NCBI GenBank assembly: GCA_907165065.1
Contig: OU015528.1
Span: 22,234,015-22,298,014 of the forward strand
DNA: 64,000 bases
Reading direction: 5' to 3'
Origin: Caprimulgus europaeus
Lineage: Eukaryota; Chordata; Aves; Caprimulgiformes; Caprimulgidae
Shown here: piece by piece, positions 13,113 to 26,295 of the stretch
Numbering within the stretch: the stretch's first letter is position 1
Layout of the letters: the number at the start of each line of letters is the position of its first letter
The notes under the pieces: model-generated
Seen by the model: only the letters and a program-made list of their open reading frames with translations
The model's database searches: none
What the model was told of the DNA's origin: nothing
Translations under genes and position numbers: made by a program

Positions 13113-13155
13113 AATTCTGCAGTCCTTATGTAGGCAAAACTCTCACTGAAACCAA
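13113..13155. repeat. Possible ancient palindromic amniote repeat, half-element
   Basis: CTGCAGTCCTTATGTAGGCA then AAACTCTCACTGAAACCAAT matches well the half-site of an old palindromic element ('CTGCAGTCCTTACTCAGGCAAAACTCCCATTGA') that I recall from reptile and bird DNA. The inverted second half is not visible here. Confidence 0.42.
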
Positions 13156-13514
13156 TAACTATGTTTTTAAATAAATATATTACCAGGGTTTTCAATATAA
13201 CTATATAAGTTTATCCTCTTAAACCACCTCAATCATTCTAGGAGGTGGGCAGTGCATTGTTAAATAGACTTGGTTTGGAGCAAGTAGTCCTTGTATATGA
13301 TCCAGCTACTGACTGGGATCAGGAGTGGACTGAGTCATGGACAATTTGGCCCGATTAATGGAATGACAGTGCAATCCTGATCAGCCATGTGTGTACTTAT
13401 TTCAAGTTGTGACTACACTGTTGAAATGCAGTATAGTAATTTGAGATGTTAAGCTCTTTTCCAAATTTGATACCAGATATTATTCCTATTGAAATGAACG
13501 GAGAATGAGAAAAT

Positions 13515-13571
13515 AGATAGCATTGCCATTTTTGAAAAACAGATAGCATTGCCTTTTTTGAAAAACAGATA
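13515..13571. repeat. 26-bp tandem repeat, 2.2 copies
   Basis: Unit 13515-13540 is followed by 13541-13566 with one mismatch, then the first five bases (AGATA) of a third copy. Each unit starts AGATAGCATTGCC and ends TTTTTGAAAAAC. Confidence 0.88.
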
Positions 13572-16041
13572 TAAATTCCTTTTACAATGTTCACCACCTT
13601 TTCTCATGGTGAACCATAAAAAAAGAAAATCTTTAACAAGGGGCTATAAGCTTTTTCCACCCAAGATAAAATTGATATGTACAGTAGAATAAATGTATTT
13701 GAAAACCTTTGAAATGTTATGAAAGTTTTTCTCTCTAGCTTTAATCTCTTTCACCTGTCTGTGGCACTATGCCTGTATTACGTCAGGTGAGACTGACTGC
13801 ACCTAGAAGGTTCACTGCTACTTAGGATATCTGAGCATTTCATACCTGTCCATCTCTGCAAACAATCCACAAAAATTTAAAACAGAAAGAAAACCTGCTG
13901 CTGCCATTCAGCAAGAAGTCTATTACGAATCCCTAGGTGGCATGGAAAGCATTTAGACTCATTTCATTCACATGTCAGGTAAAGACTTTCATTTAGAAGT
14001 GAGATGAATGCTGAATAATGGATCTTTTGAATAATGTGATTAAGAATTCATTAAAGCAGCCCTGAAAATAAAATCTCCAAAATGCAATGCATGTATATTT
14101 CCCCCCTCTAATGTACTAGAGGAACAAATGAATGAACAGAACATAACATAATACTGTTGTTTACAAAATTTCCACGTTTAAATTAGATGAACTCTCAGTA
14201 TAATACAATAGATAATTTTTAATGGCTTCTGGACAGGAACAATTAGGATTCTTGAAAGAGATTGGTGTCCTTGTTAGGAGGAAAATGAATTTATCTAGAC
14301 TAGAGATAATCTCTCAAAGTCTGTTTTTTGTAATACGTGTTTACCTGAACATCTTGACTTCATTGAAATCTATGGAAACTCACACTGATATTTTGTTTCC
14401 TTCAACATTTATACAACTATTTTGAGTATGCAAGAATTAAAAAATTGAAAGCTGATATGGAGTTGTGTCCCAGCTTTCTGATTTCCAGCAAAGCAGCTCT
14501 CTGTGGTGAAATGACCTTCAAGGCTTTCTGTGTTTGCCACTTAACCCACCCAGTCACTGAGGAGAATTTGTCTTAATTTCACATCAAACAAGAAGGTACA
14601 GAATGTGCTAGCAAGCTGCTATTCAAACTGGCACTGAGTTATATACCTAGCATCCATCTAGTGATAGCTGAATTAGAGAAAAAAAAAGTAATCCAAGTGC
14701 TCTGGGAGTGTATTCCACATTCTTGTGAGTGGGAAATCTAGAGTGAGAATTGCAGAGGGCAGGGACGTTCCTGCTGAAGTCAGACTCCTTCCCGCATCAT
14801 CCTTCATCTGGTCCGTGAGCAGGACAGTATCCTGCATCAGGATTTTAACTCAAAGTATTGACTTTTTTTCCACACTCAGCTTGAATTTGAAGGTGAACTT
14901 GGACTATTAGAGGGTAAAAGCTTGATCCAATTTGTGCACATGGATATGTACAGAAGGACAGGACTGGTTTCATGAGCCTTGACCTCTGGCATTCAAGAAT
15001 TGGAGTGTCAAAGAAAAGATACATTTTTAAGGATTTAATGATGACAGAAGCCCTTGATTATACATAAGTGACTAAAATCAGGCTGGAAGTTAAATGTCTG
15101 ACTAAGAATCTAAGCACACAAGACATTTATGTCACTGTTGAATGACTTAGACTACATACCTAACTTTACACAACCAGGGTTAGTTAAGATGAATTTCATT
15201 TAGGTGTGTCTTCAAAGAGAAAAAAAGGGCGATGAGACAATTGAAGAAGCTGTCATGTTGACAGTAACAGGAATACCCCAAGATAAAATGGGGAAGAATG
15301 ACTGCCTTGACCACATTTAGGTTTATCTAATGCAAATGTCCTTCTGGTACTCAAGTCACTTTTCATTTTTGGAAGAAAATGTAGTTTACAGAAAGCAGGG
15401 TCAGGTAAGACCAGGAGGACTTAGTTCACCTGTTCTTTGCTACAGACAGTCAGCAGAACATTAGAGGTCCTCAACAACTCAGAGAATATTGATCTGTACA
15501 GACCAACAACTGTTTTCACCTATTCTCAGTTCCAGTTTTGAAAATCTGTCTCTACTATACCACAATAAGAATATAATCACAGTTCTACGTGAATGGTGAT
15601 GTTGACAATCCTTTATCTTATTCTTTTTTCTCTTCACAGAAACATATGCAGAGATATGATAGGCAAGTCCATCCTGCCGTCAGTACTCGCAGTGATGCTG
15701 AATGAAAAATCTGCCATTTCAGCAACCTCTGACTATTTTGATCATTAAGTTTCTCAGACCTGAGAAGTCCCTATATAGACATGAAACCTGGTCTCAATAC
15801 GTAGGTCACCCCGACAACACATATGAGGAAAAGAGCAGAACAAGTTTCATTTTAACAACCCACAACCACACACCTATTTTTAAAGATCTAAATTGGCAAA
15901 CAGAGATTTTATCGCACTTGTTGCTGAAAAAAACCTGGGAAGTTTCAAGTACACAAATCTTTTTCTGGGCCTTCATGAAAAGATCTCTCAAAATAAAAAC
16001 AACAACAGCTGACATTATGACTTAATTGCTTTACTATGCAG

Positions 16042-16563
16042 GTCAATATGTACTGAGATCAGCCCTGTGGAGAAGTACTTGGGGTACTGGTGGATGAAAA
16101 TCTGGACAAGAGCAGGAAATGTGCGCTTGCAGTCAGAGCACCAACCATACCCTGGGCTGCACCAAAAAAAGTATGGAAATCAGGTCAAAGGAGGTGATTC
16201 TGTCCCTCTTACTCTGCTCTGGTGAGACCCCACCTGGAGTACTGCATCCAGCTCTGTAGTCCTCAGCACAAGAAAGATTTAGAGCTATTGGAGTGGGTCT
16301 CCAATATTATTATTGTTGTTGTTGTTATTATTATTATCAGACTAAATATAAGGAAGACTTTTTTTTACAATGAGGGTGGTGAAACACTGTAACAGGTTGC
16401 CCAGAGAGGTGGTAGTTGTCCCATTCCTGGAAAAAGAGCTGGACTAGGCTCTGAGAAACCTGATCTAGTTGAAGACGTCCTTGCTCAAGGTAGGGGGGTT
16501 GGATTAGTTGACCTTTCAAGGTCCCTTCCGACCGAAACCAATCTTTGATTTTATGGTTCTATG
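16042..16563 (+). mobile_element. CR1 LINE, 5'-truncated, with internal replacement
   Basis: Plus-strand CR1 fragment covering the C-terminal part of ORF2 and the 3' UTR. The start reads as the CR1 block coding EISPVEKYLGVLVDE (with a 1-base shift), followed by the region of [20 protein letters not shown] type with frame breaks. The 3' part contains GGAAGACTTTTTTTTACAATG, GGTTGCCCAGAGAGG and the terminal block AAGGTCCCTTCCGACC, ending TTTTATGGTTCTATG, the CR1 3' signature. From about 16299 to 16340 the expected coding sequence is missing (about 200 bp by comparison with the usual CR1 layout) and a TTA/TTG triplet tract stands in its place. 5' truncation is normal for CR1. The minus-strand frame at 16337-16519 is a shadow. 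Confidence 0.9.
16305..16337 (+). repeat. (TTA/TTG)n triplet microsatellite inside CR1
   Basis: About eleven triplets in the order ATT, TTG-type, ATT, symmetrical about the middle. It sits exactly at the internal gap of the CR1 copy. Confidence 0.85.
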
Positions 16564-19500
16564 TGGCTTCCTGAATGTTTTTGAAAGGCTCATTCAGTTG
16601 TTTGCAAGGAACATGGTTGTCTTTCTCACAGGATACAGGTCAATGGAAATTCTCAGTAGATGTGAGTAGTGGTGCATGAAACCTCCTGAACCTGACTTTC
16701 CTCTGTCATGTATCAGCTGACTGCTTTGCATTGATCCCCAAATTTAACATAATCTGTTTTATCCACTTTGCAAGAGACTGGGAATGCTCATGGAAATGAC
16801 AATTACATCTCAGCAGATTTTTGGAAATTTCTATCAGTCACTTTTAAAGTATTTTAACTCAGTAGCTTGCAATTATCATGCCATATGCAGCTTACTTCTC
16901 TTTGCCCCTACTGCTTTCCTCATGGAGCATGCAAGCATACTGCAATGCTAAATTCACTATATTTTGTAAAGCATCTTATGAAGTTATTCTGACAGAAGGT
17001 ACTACAGAAGTGGAAAGTGTTCTCATTGCAGTGTTACTTTTGGTGGGCAGAAGAATTGTGCACTGAGACATTTGAGGGGACAGGCAGAAGTGTCAGAAGG
17101 AGGGTAGACAGCTGCAAACACAAACACTTCCAGATTGCTCTTCAAAGTAAGACAAGGCAAGTCCTTTCTTTAAATCATCTCTCTTTCAAAGAGAAGTCTC
17201 TGCCATTGCTATCTAAGAACCTTAAGGTTATTACATTTCTACGCAGGAACCTACAGAGCCTTCAGCTCAGTCCACATAGGCCTAATGGATGATTCTGCCC
17301 TGAAGGGGAGAGTCCATTGTTTCATTAGCGACTTAGAAAAAAGGCCATATTCAGTGGCAGTCCCCCGATGTCTCTTGTAGCTAATCAATTGCCATATGTG
17401 CCAATCAGACTAGGCTGAGCTACAGGCAACTCTTTTTATTTATGGCTAAGAGACTGGGAATAGCCTATGCAGCTGGGAAGTCAAGAAGACCCAAGGATTT
17501 TCCACAAGCTGGCAGTCGAGGAGGCAATTTATTGAGAGAGAAACCCCAGAGCAAGAAATTAAAAAAAATAAAATAAGGCACTGATATGTTTTACATTACA
17601 GAATTTCTCTTGGTATGAGTATCAGCTTCTGAATATTTCAGCAACATTGCATCTCATCTCTCATCTACATATCCATTGAGAAGTGTTCAGCAGAAATTGC
17701 CCTTTGTTCTGCAGCACAGAATTAAACTGACTTGAAACTCACTGCCATACTTGAGCCCTGAAAATTCTTTGTGATGATTTTAGAATGGTATAATCTTTAC
17801 TCTTGTCAAACTAAACTGCAGGATTATCATATGAAACTTTTTCAAATGTCCAGATTAATCACACATGACAATCAATCTTTTATTCTACCCAATGGGGACA
17901 ATCTGGTTTTATATATTTTTGAGGGTGAAAGGGTTATTTAGCAATTGAGTTCTATGATTTGTGACACTTGTTTTGAATTACATACCATCTTGTCCTGGGA
18001 AACCACTAAAAATAAGATGTATTCTGTATGTTCTGTCTTCTCCAGAGGCATCTACTTTTGCCTTTCTCTTGTGTACATCTATGTATATATTTACATTTAC
18101 ATATACATACCTATACAAAGGAATATATTCTTGTCTATGTAATCACCTAAGCAATAGGAAGCATACAATACATTTAATATAGGCTTGATGTGATATGGAG
18201 TAAGTTAGAGCTAAGTGCTAATGTCCAGAATGAGGCACTTCCAATCATTCATTTCATTGGCCATATCAGCACATTGTCAATTGCAAAATTATAAGGTAAG
18301 TGCTGCTTGTATTTTAAACTGATCTTGCTTTAGAAATATGGATGACAGTTTCCACTATTAAATTAATAGGGTTCTACATAGACACCAAGTTCTCCGTGCA
18401 CTGAGGACTGAATCTTTAACTTTTAGGTTATAACCTATAATACAGTTATTATTCAACAAATGTTAAAATAATGGTGGGAAGAGTTCCCTAAGTTTCTAAA
18501 GACCATTTTAATTCCCCAGTAGCCCAGATTATTCTTCCACAACTCTATCGCACGATCTGGAGACTGCCCAGCCTGGTCGAGTCATGGCTTGAATGCTTCT
18601 GAAAAGAAATTGAGGACTGGGGCTATTTATATATTATATATCATGGAATTAGTTACTCTATACATACTATGTTTTAAAGAATAATATGCATGTCGTTTGA
18701 CTAGCTATTAGATTTCTTTTTTTTTTCCCCTTATTTAAATATATGCTATCACTCCCCAAAGCCATGAAGCCTATACTCATTTGTAAATTGTTTGTCCTGC
18801 ACAATTAAAAAGGCATCTTCAACTGTTTTGCAGTTTAGAAATCACTAAATAATGGTACATTAAAAGATTCAGACCAACATATCACTTAAGTATGAACTAC
18901 TCTTTAACCATATGAGTGGTCTCATCTTGGGATCAAACTATTCCAATGTTATTGTCTTTGAAAATGCTACCAGTTTATTATGAAAAAGACTAATGAATCA
19001 CAATAGAGACTGTGGAACTTTTGATGGATAATTAACACCTCCCTAAAAACATCTCAGCTACATTTAATGCCATTTTGCTCTCATTCAGACTTTTAGAATA
19101 TGGAGTGTGGTCTATTACAATAAAGTCCTTAAAGAACAAATGAAAAAATATTTAAATATTTGCTGTAAGTAATATGATGAGTATTGCCAAGGAGACAAGA
19201 TGGTTATCCCTAGACAAGGGGCTGAAAACCTTAGCAATCTTATGAAATCCTGTTTTCTTCCAATTTTTTTTTCCCCATAGCCTCATTTTCTACTCTTTCT
19301 TCATTTCCCAGTTGTTGAAAGAAAAATACAAAAGAAATGTTCATATAGACAACTAGTAGGATGCCAGAAAGGGCTTTTTTAGTCAGAAATGGTGTGGTGC
19401 CCTCTGGATAATCAATTGTCTGTGCAACACTTTAGGATTTTTTATTCACTGAGATGCAAACTGAGCAATTTCTTCCTTTTTTTCCCCCCCCATATCATTT

Positions 19501-21829
19501 TTTAGTACTGGAAAGGCAATTGGACAGTGGGGCCTCCTCATTCTTGGCACTATTTCAAAAGCAACTTGAAATGCCCTGACAGCAGTTCTTCTCACAAAGT
19601 AATGTTAAGGTTGTGACACGGACCAACAAAAGGCTGACACATGGTTGCTAGCTTACCCTGTTGTGCTCAGGTAATGGTGGAGCCTCAGATGTGTGTGTGA
19701 TGTTAGTATTATATGTTCTTCAATAAGGCACCAGAGGATGAGTTGAATGTTGAATGTCATCTTTAACTTTGAATTTCTAAGTTTAGGCTATCTTATTTCT
19801 TTAATGTTAAAGACTGACTCTGCATTAATTATGTAAACCCACTGCTAATAAATATATTAGTTCCTCAGAGGCAGTTAGTATTTAAGTGTAATATTTTCAA
19901 AATGAGTATGTTCTGCAAAAATGAAACAATAAAGCCACTGAAGTGTTCTTTTACACAGTTATCCTAATGTATTAAAATTCCTGGCCATAAGCTGGCATTA
20001 ACAATCAAATTTCCCACCTGTCCAACAGTGTTCAAAACTGGGATTTTGTTCTAAATACATTTCCGGTTTTAACTAAACAAAATCCCATTAGAAATTTTTC
20101 CCTTATAAATTTCATGAGACAGTTAATCCAGATCTGGAATTTTGGGGCTGAGTTTCACCACAGCCATGGTAAAATAATAAAAATAATTAGATGGAGTATA
20201 GCACAAGTAATATCAATCACTGTGTAAACCGCTCCTGCCTGTTAATGCTTAGCAGTTTCCAGCATCTGTAAAAGGAGAACTCACATGTTTCTTTGTAAAT
20301 CCAAAGAAAAACTGGCTCCTCAAGGATAGCAAATTCAATATTTTTACACTCTTCAGTTACTTTAAATCAAAGTATTAGCTGCGTTTCTCTTCTTACATTC
20401 ATTGTGTTAGTGTGTAAATTTGTTTTTTTTCCTCAAAAAAATCTTTAACTCTGTTATTTTTTATGTAATTGTATAAACATGCTCAAGAAACACAATTTTG
20501 AAAGCCTTTAGCTAAACTGATTGCTTTGAGACTAGGATCACATGTAGACTTAAATTTTCTGGATCGGATAATGATAGCTAAACATAGCACACCAGCGTGT
20601 TGTTTCTCAGAAAGGGGAAGAATGCCATTCATTTCACTGCCTGGCCTTAGGTGATTTAATAGTTATTTGAGGTCCCGTGTCTGGGAAGAAAAAGCTCAGA
20701 TCTTTCAGAATCACTTTCTTGGAACCTTCCTTTCTTTTTGTGTTAACATTACATTATGTGAATGAGGTATAAGCTTTAATTCCTGGAGTAGGTACTCATT
20801 GTTCAGAAAATTTGAAGGCAGAACAAGTAAAAGTTGCTTTGTGACATCCCTGTGGGAACCAAATGATAAGTTCTGTCTTCTCCACAAGAGGAAATAGTTG
20901 GCATGGTATTATCCAGTTCCAGAGACAACATTTTTCACCCTCTCCTTTTATCTCTTTACCCCTTCCTCAGAAATCTTGCCCAATCTATAGCAAGCATCTT
21001 TCATCTTTGACTCTTGATCCTAAAGCAGTTGAGAATAAATGCTGTTAAAAAGAATATCGCAGAGTATCCTGTAGGATCTGGTCCTTTAAGATAGGGTCAT
21101 ACTGGGGGAGATGAGGGAATTTTCCTTTTCTCAGGGAAAGAAGAAGTTAGGTTGGAATTTGTCAAATATTGACACTTACAGCTGTGCAAGTCCTCTTTGG
21201 CTTCCTTTATAGTCAGTGGAAATAAATTTGCACTTCTGGGGTGCAATTAATGTCATCCTTGGGTAGAGGTCTCAAGTAAGTGAAATGAATTCTTCCCTTC
21301 CCCCTGGAACAAGTTCATACTATTTCAGATCCCAGCTGAAGGTAGATGGATGATTTCCACCCTTAGAGTTATATAGTCTGCCCTAAAATCACCAGTGTTA
21401 AGCAGGGACTTCTGAAGTTCTCAGAGATGCAAATTTTGCAATAATTAATATTTTGCATGTAAATAACCTTGAAGTCACATAAATTGCACCTCTTAACAGT
21501 ACCAGTATTCAGAAATTGTTCATCATATAACTTGGCCCCCTCTTGTAACAGACAAAATCAGACATGGCTGCAGTGGCTAATCTGAAGCACGGGGTTTATT
21601 CAGGTATATGAAGCACAGCATAGAGGTTTGGGGAAAAGGACTTGTTGGGAAAAATAAAATTTTTAAAAAAAGAAAAATATCTCCATCATATTCATTGTTG
21701 CTTATAATAATCTCTGCTGAAGCACAGTCTTTCTTGTTTGTTTTAGAAATAATCTCTGGTTCGTGCATAAGAAAATATATTAAGTATTCTAAAAATGATT
21801 CCTTTTCTTCTCTGTGTAGCAGAGAGTCA
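16564..21829. other. AT-rich non-coding DNA
   Basis: No gene, recognised repeat or strong regulatory pattern. Frames such as 17017-17292 and 17961-18182 have no domain. Confidence 0.45.
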
Positions 21830-21870
21830 GGGGTCAAATTCTCAGCTACTATAATCCCCACTGGAGTTAT
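21830..21870. repeat. Possible ancient amniote palindromic repeat piece
   Basis: GGGGTCAAATTCTCAGCTAC followed by CCCCACTGGAGTTAT resembles 'GGTCAAATTCTGCCCTCAGTTAC...GGAGTTAC' of old reptile/bird palindromic elements. Adjacent to the better match at 21890-21980. Confidence 0.35.
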
Positions 21871-21889
21871 TCTCATTCATTATTGAAAT

Positions 21890-21980
21890 GGGCTAGATCC
21901 TGGGATCACGTACACTGGTGTAGCTGTACTGAAGTCAGTAGAAATGTGTTGATTTTTCAGTAGATGAAAATCTGGTCCCT
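21890..21980. repeat. Degenerate MITE-like palindromic element
   Basis: A 91-bp segment starts GGGCTAGATCCTGG and ends GAAAATCTGGTCCCT; the ends are imperfect inverted repeats (GGGC-AGATCC against GGGACCAGATTTTC). Inside are CACTGGTGTAGCTGTACTGA and AGTCAGTAGAA. This resembles the old amniote palindromic repeat whose ends read GGGCCAGATCCTCAGCTGG and whose core contains TTGAAGTCAATGG. Family assignment is from memory and unchecked. Confidence 0.48.
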
Positions 21981-24939
21981 GAAATACAGTAATTTTGACT
22001 AAGCTGAGAGCTCCAGGCCAAATTATTTTCAGTATTTAGCAATGTCTGGCATTTTATTTACTAGCCTATGTTATAGCCATTCTGCGTACCTAAAAAGGAA
22101 AAATCCCTGCAGCAGTGTTATAACAGTGAGTGGCAAAACAGCAGCTTCAGTGTCTGCTTTCACTCTTTGTCCAAAACCAGTTATATACTAGTCTATTTGA
22201 GGACGATATTTTGCCACACAAAACATCTCCTCAGTTGTTTAGTAAAAGCAGCAGAATCCATTGCACAATTTTTGAAAATCTTTTTTAACATTAAGAGGCA
22301 CTACAGTGCACAGATCATCTCAGTGGAATAATGCACTGGTGCAGAGGAGTACTAAATCAAATGATAAATTGAGTGCAACATCGATTATGTTAGCTATGCA
22401 TAGAAATATATACATTTGATGGTCATTATGACACATGAATGTTCAAGATGAAAAGTGAAAAATACATTTCAAGTTCTGTATATGTGAAAAACTGACGATC
22501 TGTAATTTGCGTCTAGCATTAAATTCTATAAATCTGCTGGTGTTTTCAGCATTGAAAGCCTGATTCTAAATGGAAAGGTCATTATCATTATTAAGTTTTA
22601 TAAGAAAATCAGTACGTGTACTAGTATCTATTTAATAACTGAGACATCATGAATGTCAGACTTAATACACTTTGCTGGGTGCTAATAACTCTTTAAGTGT
22701 ACCCTTGACTCGAGTCGAAGGCAATATTGGAATTTTTATATTATCTGAACTGCCTGGTAGCATTTAAAAGTACTTCCATAATAGCCAGGTAAAAATATAG
22801 TGACTTCACACAACTTTACCTAATTTTGCTCCTATTTCAAAGGTTAAGCAAAACTCTTTGCTCTGGCCTCGTATAAAAACTGGATGTGTAGGCAGCTGAG
22901 TCACAACGGACCTGTCCTACTTAACCATTCTCTTGTTTTTATTGGAGCATATTGTGCTTCCTGAGAAAAGTATGTGTCAGTAATGACAACAAAATGAAGC
23001 CTTTTGTACCCAAAATAAGTGCCTGGCAAAACAATATTTGCATCAGTGTCAAAATTGCTTTTTGAAATGTTTTGGTGGAATGATGTTGTCTAAATATAAA
23101 ATATGTATTTATTCAGTATTTTAAAAACTTTTGTAATTCCCATATTATATTCTCTCTAATCCAAGTCCACTGGTAAATTGATACAATTTGTTTCTTTTTC
23201 TACTATATATTCAAATTAAAAATTGGAAGATGTAGTTTCTATTGAGTTTTGTAGGGGTCCTTTAGCATTTTGTCCCTAGGTGAGTTCCTTACCTGATACG
23301 AAGTCCTCATAAGAGGTGCTTGTGCACTTGATTAATTCACAAATGGTGTTGAGGGCTCCATATTTGCACAATTCTTTTTAAATCATGGAAGTCTGCTATT
23401 TCTCTGTACAGTGCGTTGCCAGTTGTGACGCCCATATTATGTACCTAAACACACCATTCTACAAGTCTCATATTTTGAAAGTGTTCTCATCTATGCAACA
23501 TTTATCTCCTATGGTAATGACCAAGGTCCCTTACCAACATTTATATCAGTTCTGAAGTAAAATAGGCAAAGAGAATATTCAGTTTGCTGAAAAAATAATA
23601 TCAACAAAAGGAAACGAGTAGCCAAAAATATCTGAAAGTTTCATATGATTGAAGAGAGCTTTTAGCAGCTAATACTAATTAAATATTGATCTATACAAGA
23701 TATAACCCTACAGATGTACTGATATCTGTAGATTTTTACTCAGACTTTGGGATGGGAGATAAAGCTAGTTAAAAATGTCTCTGCAGTTTGCAATACTCTT
23801 TCCTGACTGATAAAATGTAAGTCTACTTTAAGAAAGACCAGTGAATACAAATTCAGAAGTTTCTTCTAAATAAGTGGTGTAGACTAGGAGCAGAGTGTTT
23901 TCAAGGAAGCCAAGAGCACTGACCATTTACAAACATCAGATGAGAATTCATCAGTATTAAAGGACTACAATTAACAAACAGATTTGCCAGGATATTCAGG
24001 GAAGGGAATAAGACTGGGCAAAACCAATGCTAAAAATACACTCCCCTGAAAGCCAGACTGCTGTTGGTTACGTATTGTGGTATAAAACTGGACCTTATTT
24101 GTTCCTGTGCAAACAAGATGACAGTTTTTAACAAACTGTTTTGCTAAATACTCTATTTGTTTGAAAGCCAACTTGTTCCATATTGTTACTGTTGATACTA
24201 GAGCAGGAGCTCTGATGCCTTATGTGCATACAAAGGCATAAAAACACATGGAAAGCCTTTTTCTTCAAGGTAGTAGGACTTCAATTTCTTTTCATTCAGG
24301 AAATGGGAGAAAATAACCTTGGGCTGAAAGACCTCAGAGGAAGATACCTGAGATTCTTGCTTCTCATTTGCAAAATACATCCACTTAATGTAAATACGTT
24401 TTTTTGAAAAATGTATAAATTATTCTTAAGGCACAAAGAGAAAGTTAAGTTGCTGAGTTGATTACTAGGTCTTTATTTATTTATTTCCATTCACTGTTGC
24501 AGAACAGGGAATTCAAGAAAATATGTCGGAATTCAAGAACCCAAGAGTATTTAAATGAAAGATAGAAGCCTAGCATGGTCTAGACTTGGAATTGTTACGT
24601 ACCAATAGCTCAGACAACCCTGGAAGTATATTTCCCGATTATGACATTTGTCTCTCTTCTTTTGTGTTTAAAATGTTTAATTTTGTACTTGGTTTTAATT
24701 TGGGCTTAGTGTCTTTTCCTGGTCTAAATAAGCACAGGAGAATTTCACAAAATGTAGGTTTCTTTCTACTTCACTTTTCAGCTACTTGTCAAACAGGGGA
24801 TGCTCAATTCAGACGTCTTGTCTGTAAACTGTGCTAAAAAGATAAAAACATCTTGGCACTGACAGCACTAAACTAAAACAGCTGAGTTAGATACTTTAAT
24901 TAGAAGATTTATAACATAAGCAAGATCAGTTAAAAAGTT

Positions 24940-24957
24940 AAAAAAAAAAAAAAAAAA
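24940..24957 (+). repeat. Poly(A) run, 18 bases
   Basis: Uninterrupted A18. No retroposed sequence recognised immediately upstream. Confidence 0.8.
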
Positions 24958-26265
24958 GAAGCCAACACTGAAAAATGAAATTGAACTCCCACTCCCTGTA
25001 TCAGAAAATGTGAAAGCCAACTAAACAGTAGAGACTGCATTCAGGTAAAGTCTTAAGGATGGGCCTAACTTTTAGCTCACGAACAGCTGTATTGCATTAA
25101 CTCAGGTGAGACTGCTCAATTGCTTGGAGACTTGTGTGTGAATAAGGTACTTCAACGAATCAAGGCCATTGTGCAAGAAGAATACAGTGTCAGTATATAA
25201 CAACCATGCTCCCCAGGAAGGAACTTTTTTGTGTGAAAAAGAAGTGTTGTTATAGAGGCTGCATACAATCGAGCTGCACGGTGTTCTTTGTTTCAACCCA
25301 CTAGGGTGCTGTCTTTTCCCGTATTATTATTATTGCATGCTCTGCAGTAATTTAACATCTCAGAAAGCTAATAGTTCTCCTTAAATTGTAGCCTGCATAC
25401 CATTACTGATAGTTACAGTAGAGTGCAAAGTCTATTTGCACACTACACATCCTATAGTGGGGATTTTTGCAAATCAAAGAACATGAGTGGAAAAATGCTT
25501 TATGCCCAATGCCTCAGAAGTACTGGATCAAGTTCAGCCTCTGAGGTACGCAAAGGAAAATCTCTTTGCAATTGATGAGTGATGCTTCTGCTTATATCAG
25601 TAATGAGGTACCATATAGAGTCTTTTGCATAAATAGCACCACAGATGCTTCAAAAAGGGGAGAGCACAGTCCCTATTGCATCTGCTTTGTGCCACCTCAA
25701 CAGTATAAAGAAACTTAAAACACCTTTGTGTAGGAGTAGTAGTACACAATGAGGTGTATCTGTCACTGCACTGACAGCTTTACACCCCTATCAGAAAATA
25801 GACTTTAAAAGGGGAAATAGGCAAAGATGCTGTTTTGCTGCTTTACTGCTACTTCTTAGAGCTACTGTAATACAATTTAGTTTTAAGGCCATGTTTGGAA
25901 AGCTATACTATGGTATAAAGGCAGCTTACAGGTTGTTGTACACATAGTACACTGTGACTCTGGAGTGCTCCAGTAATACGTGTCCAAGCAGTGCAGCAGG
26001 GACAATTGTTGTGGTTCTTCTGCTAATGCTCTCTGACATGGTGCCCTGGGGGGGCCTGCTGGGAGGCTGGGTATTGCCGAACTCTTAAATGGTCAAGCTT
26101 CAGTTTTACATGTCACCGTACGGATGGAAGATCAAGCAAAATGTAACAAGGCTTGTACTTAGAAAAATAAAAAGGAGCTGACATCCTGTTTAACTGCTTT
26201 CACAGAGATCCAACAGAGAAATGAGCACAAATTAGAAACTTCTAGTGCAAAAGCAACACATTGAC

Positions 26266-26295
26266 AGAATCAGGCCACGATCCTGCCCCAAATTT
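26266..26295. repeat. Possible ancient amniote repeat fragment
   Basis: AGAATCAGGCCACGATCCTG with CCCCAAATTT resembles the 'AATCAGGCCC.GATCCTGC' arm of old palindromic amniote repeats. Short and weak. Confidence 0.28.

Larger units (their letters stand above)
8661..16039. other. AT-rich non-coding DNA
   Basis: Long, unique-looking AT-rich DNA. Short frames, the longest being 15702-16025 (plus, 107 codons), show no domain. Contains the 26-bp tandem repeat and one faint ancient repeat listed separately. Confidence 0.45.
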
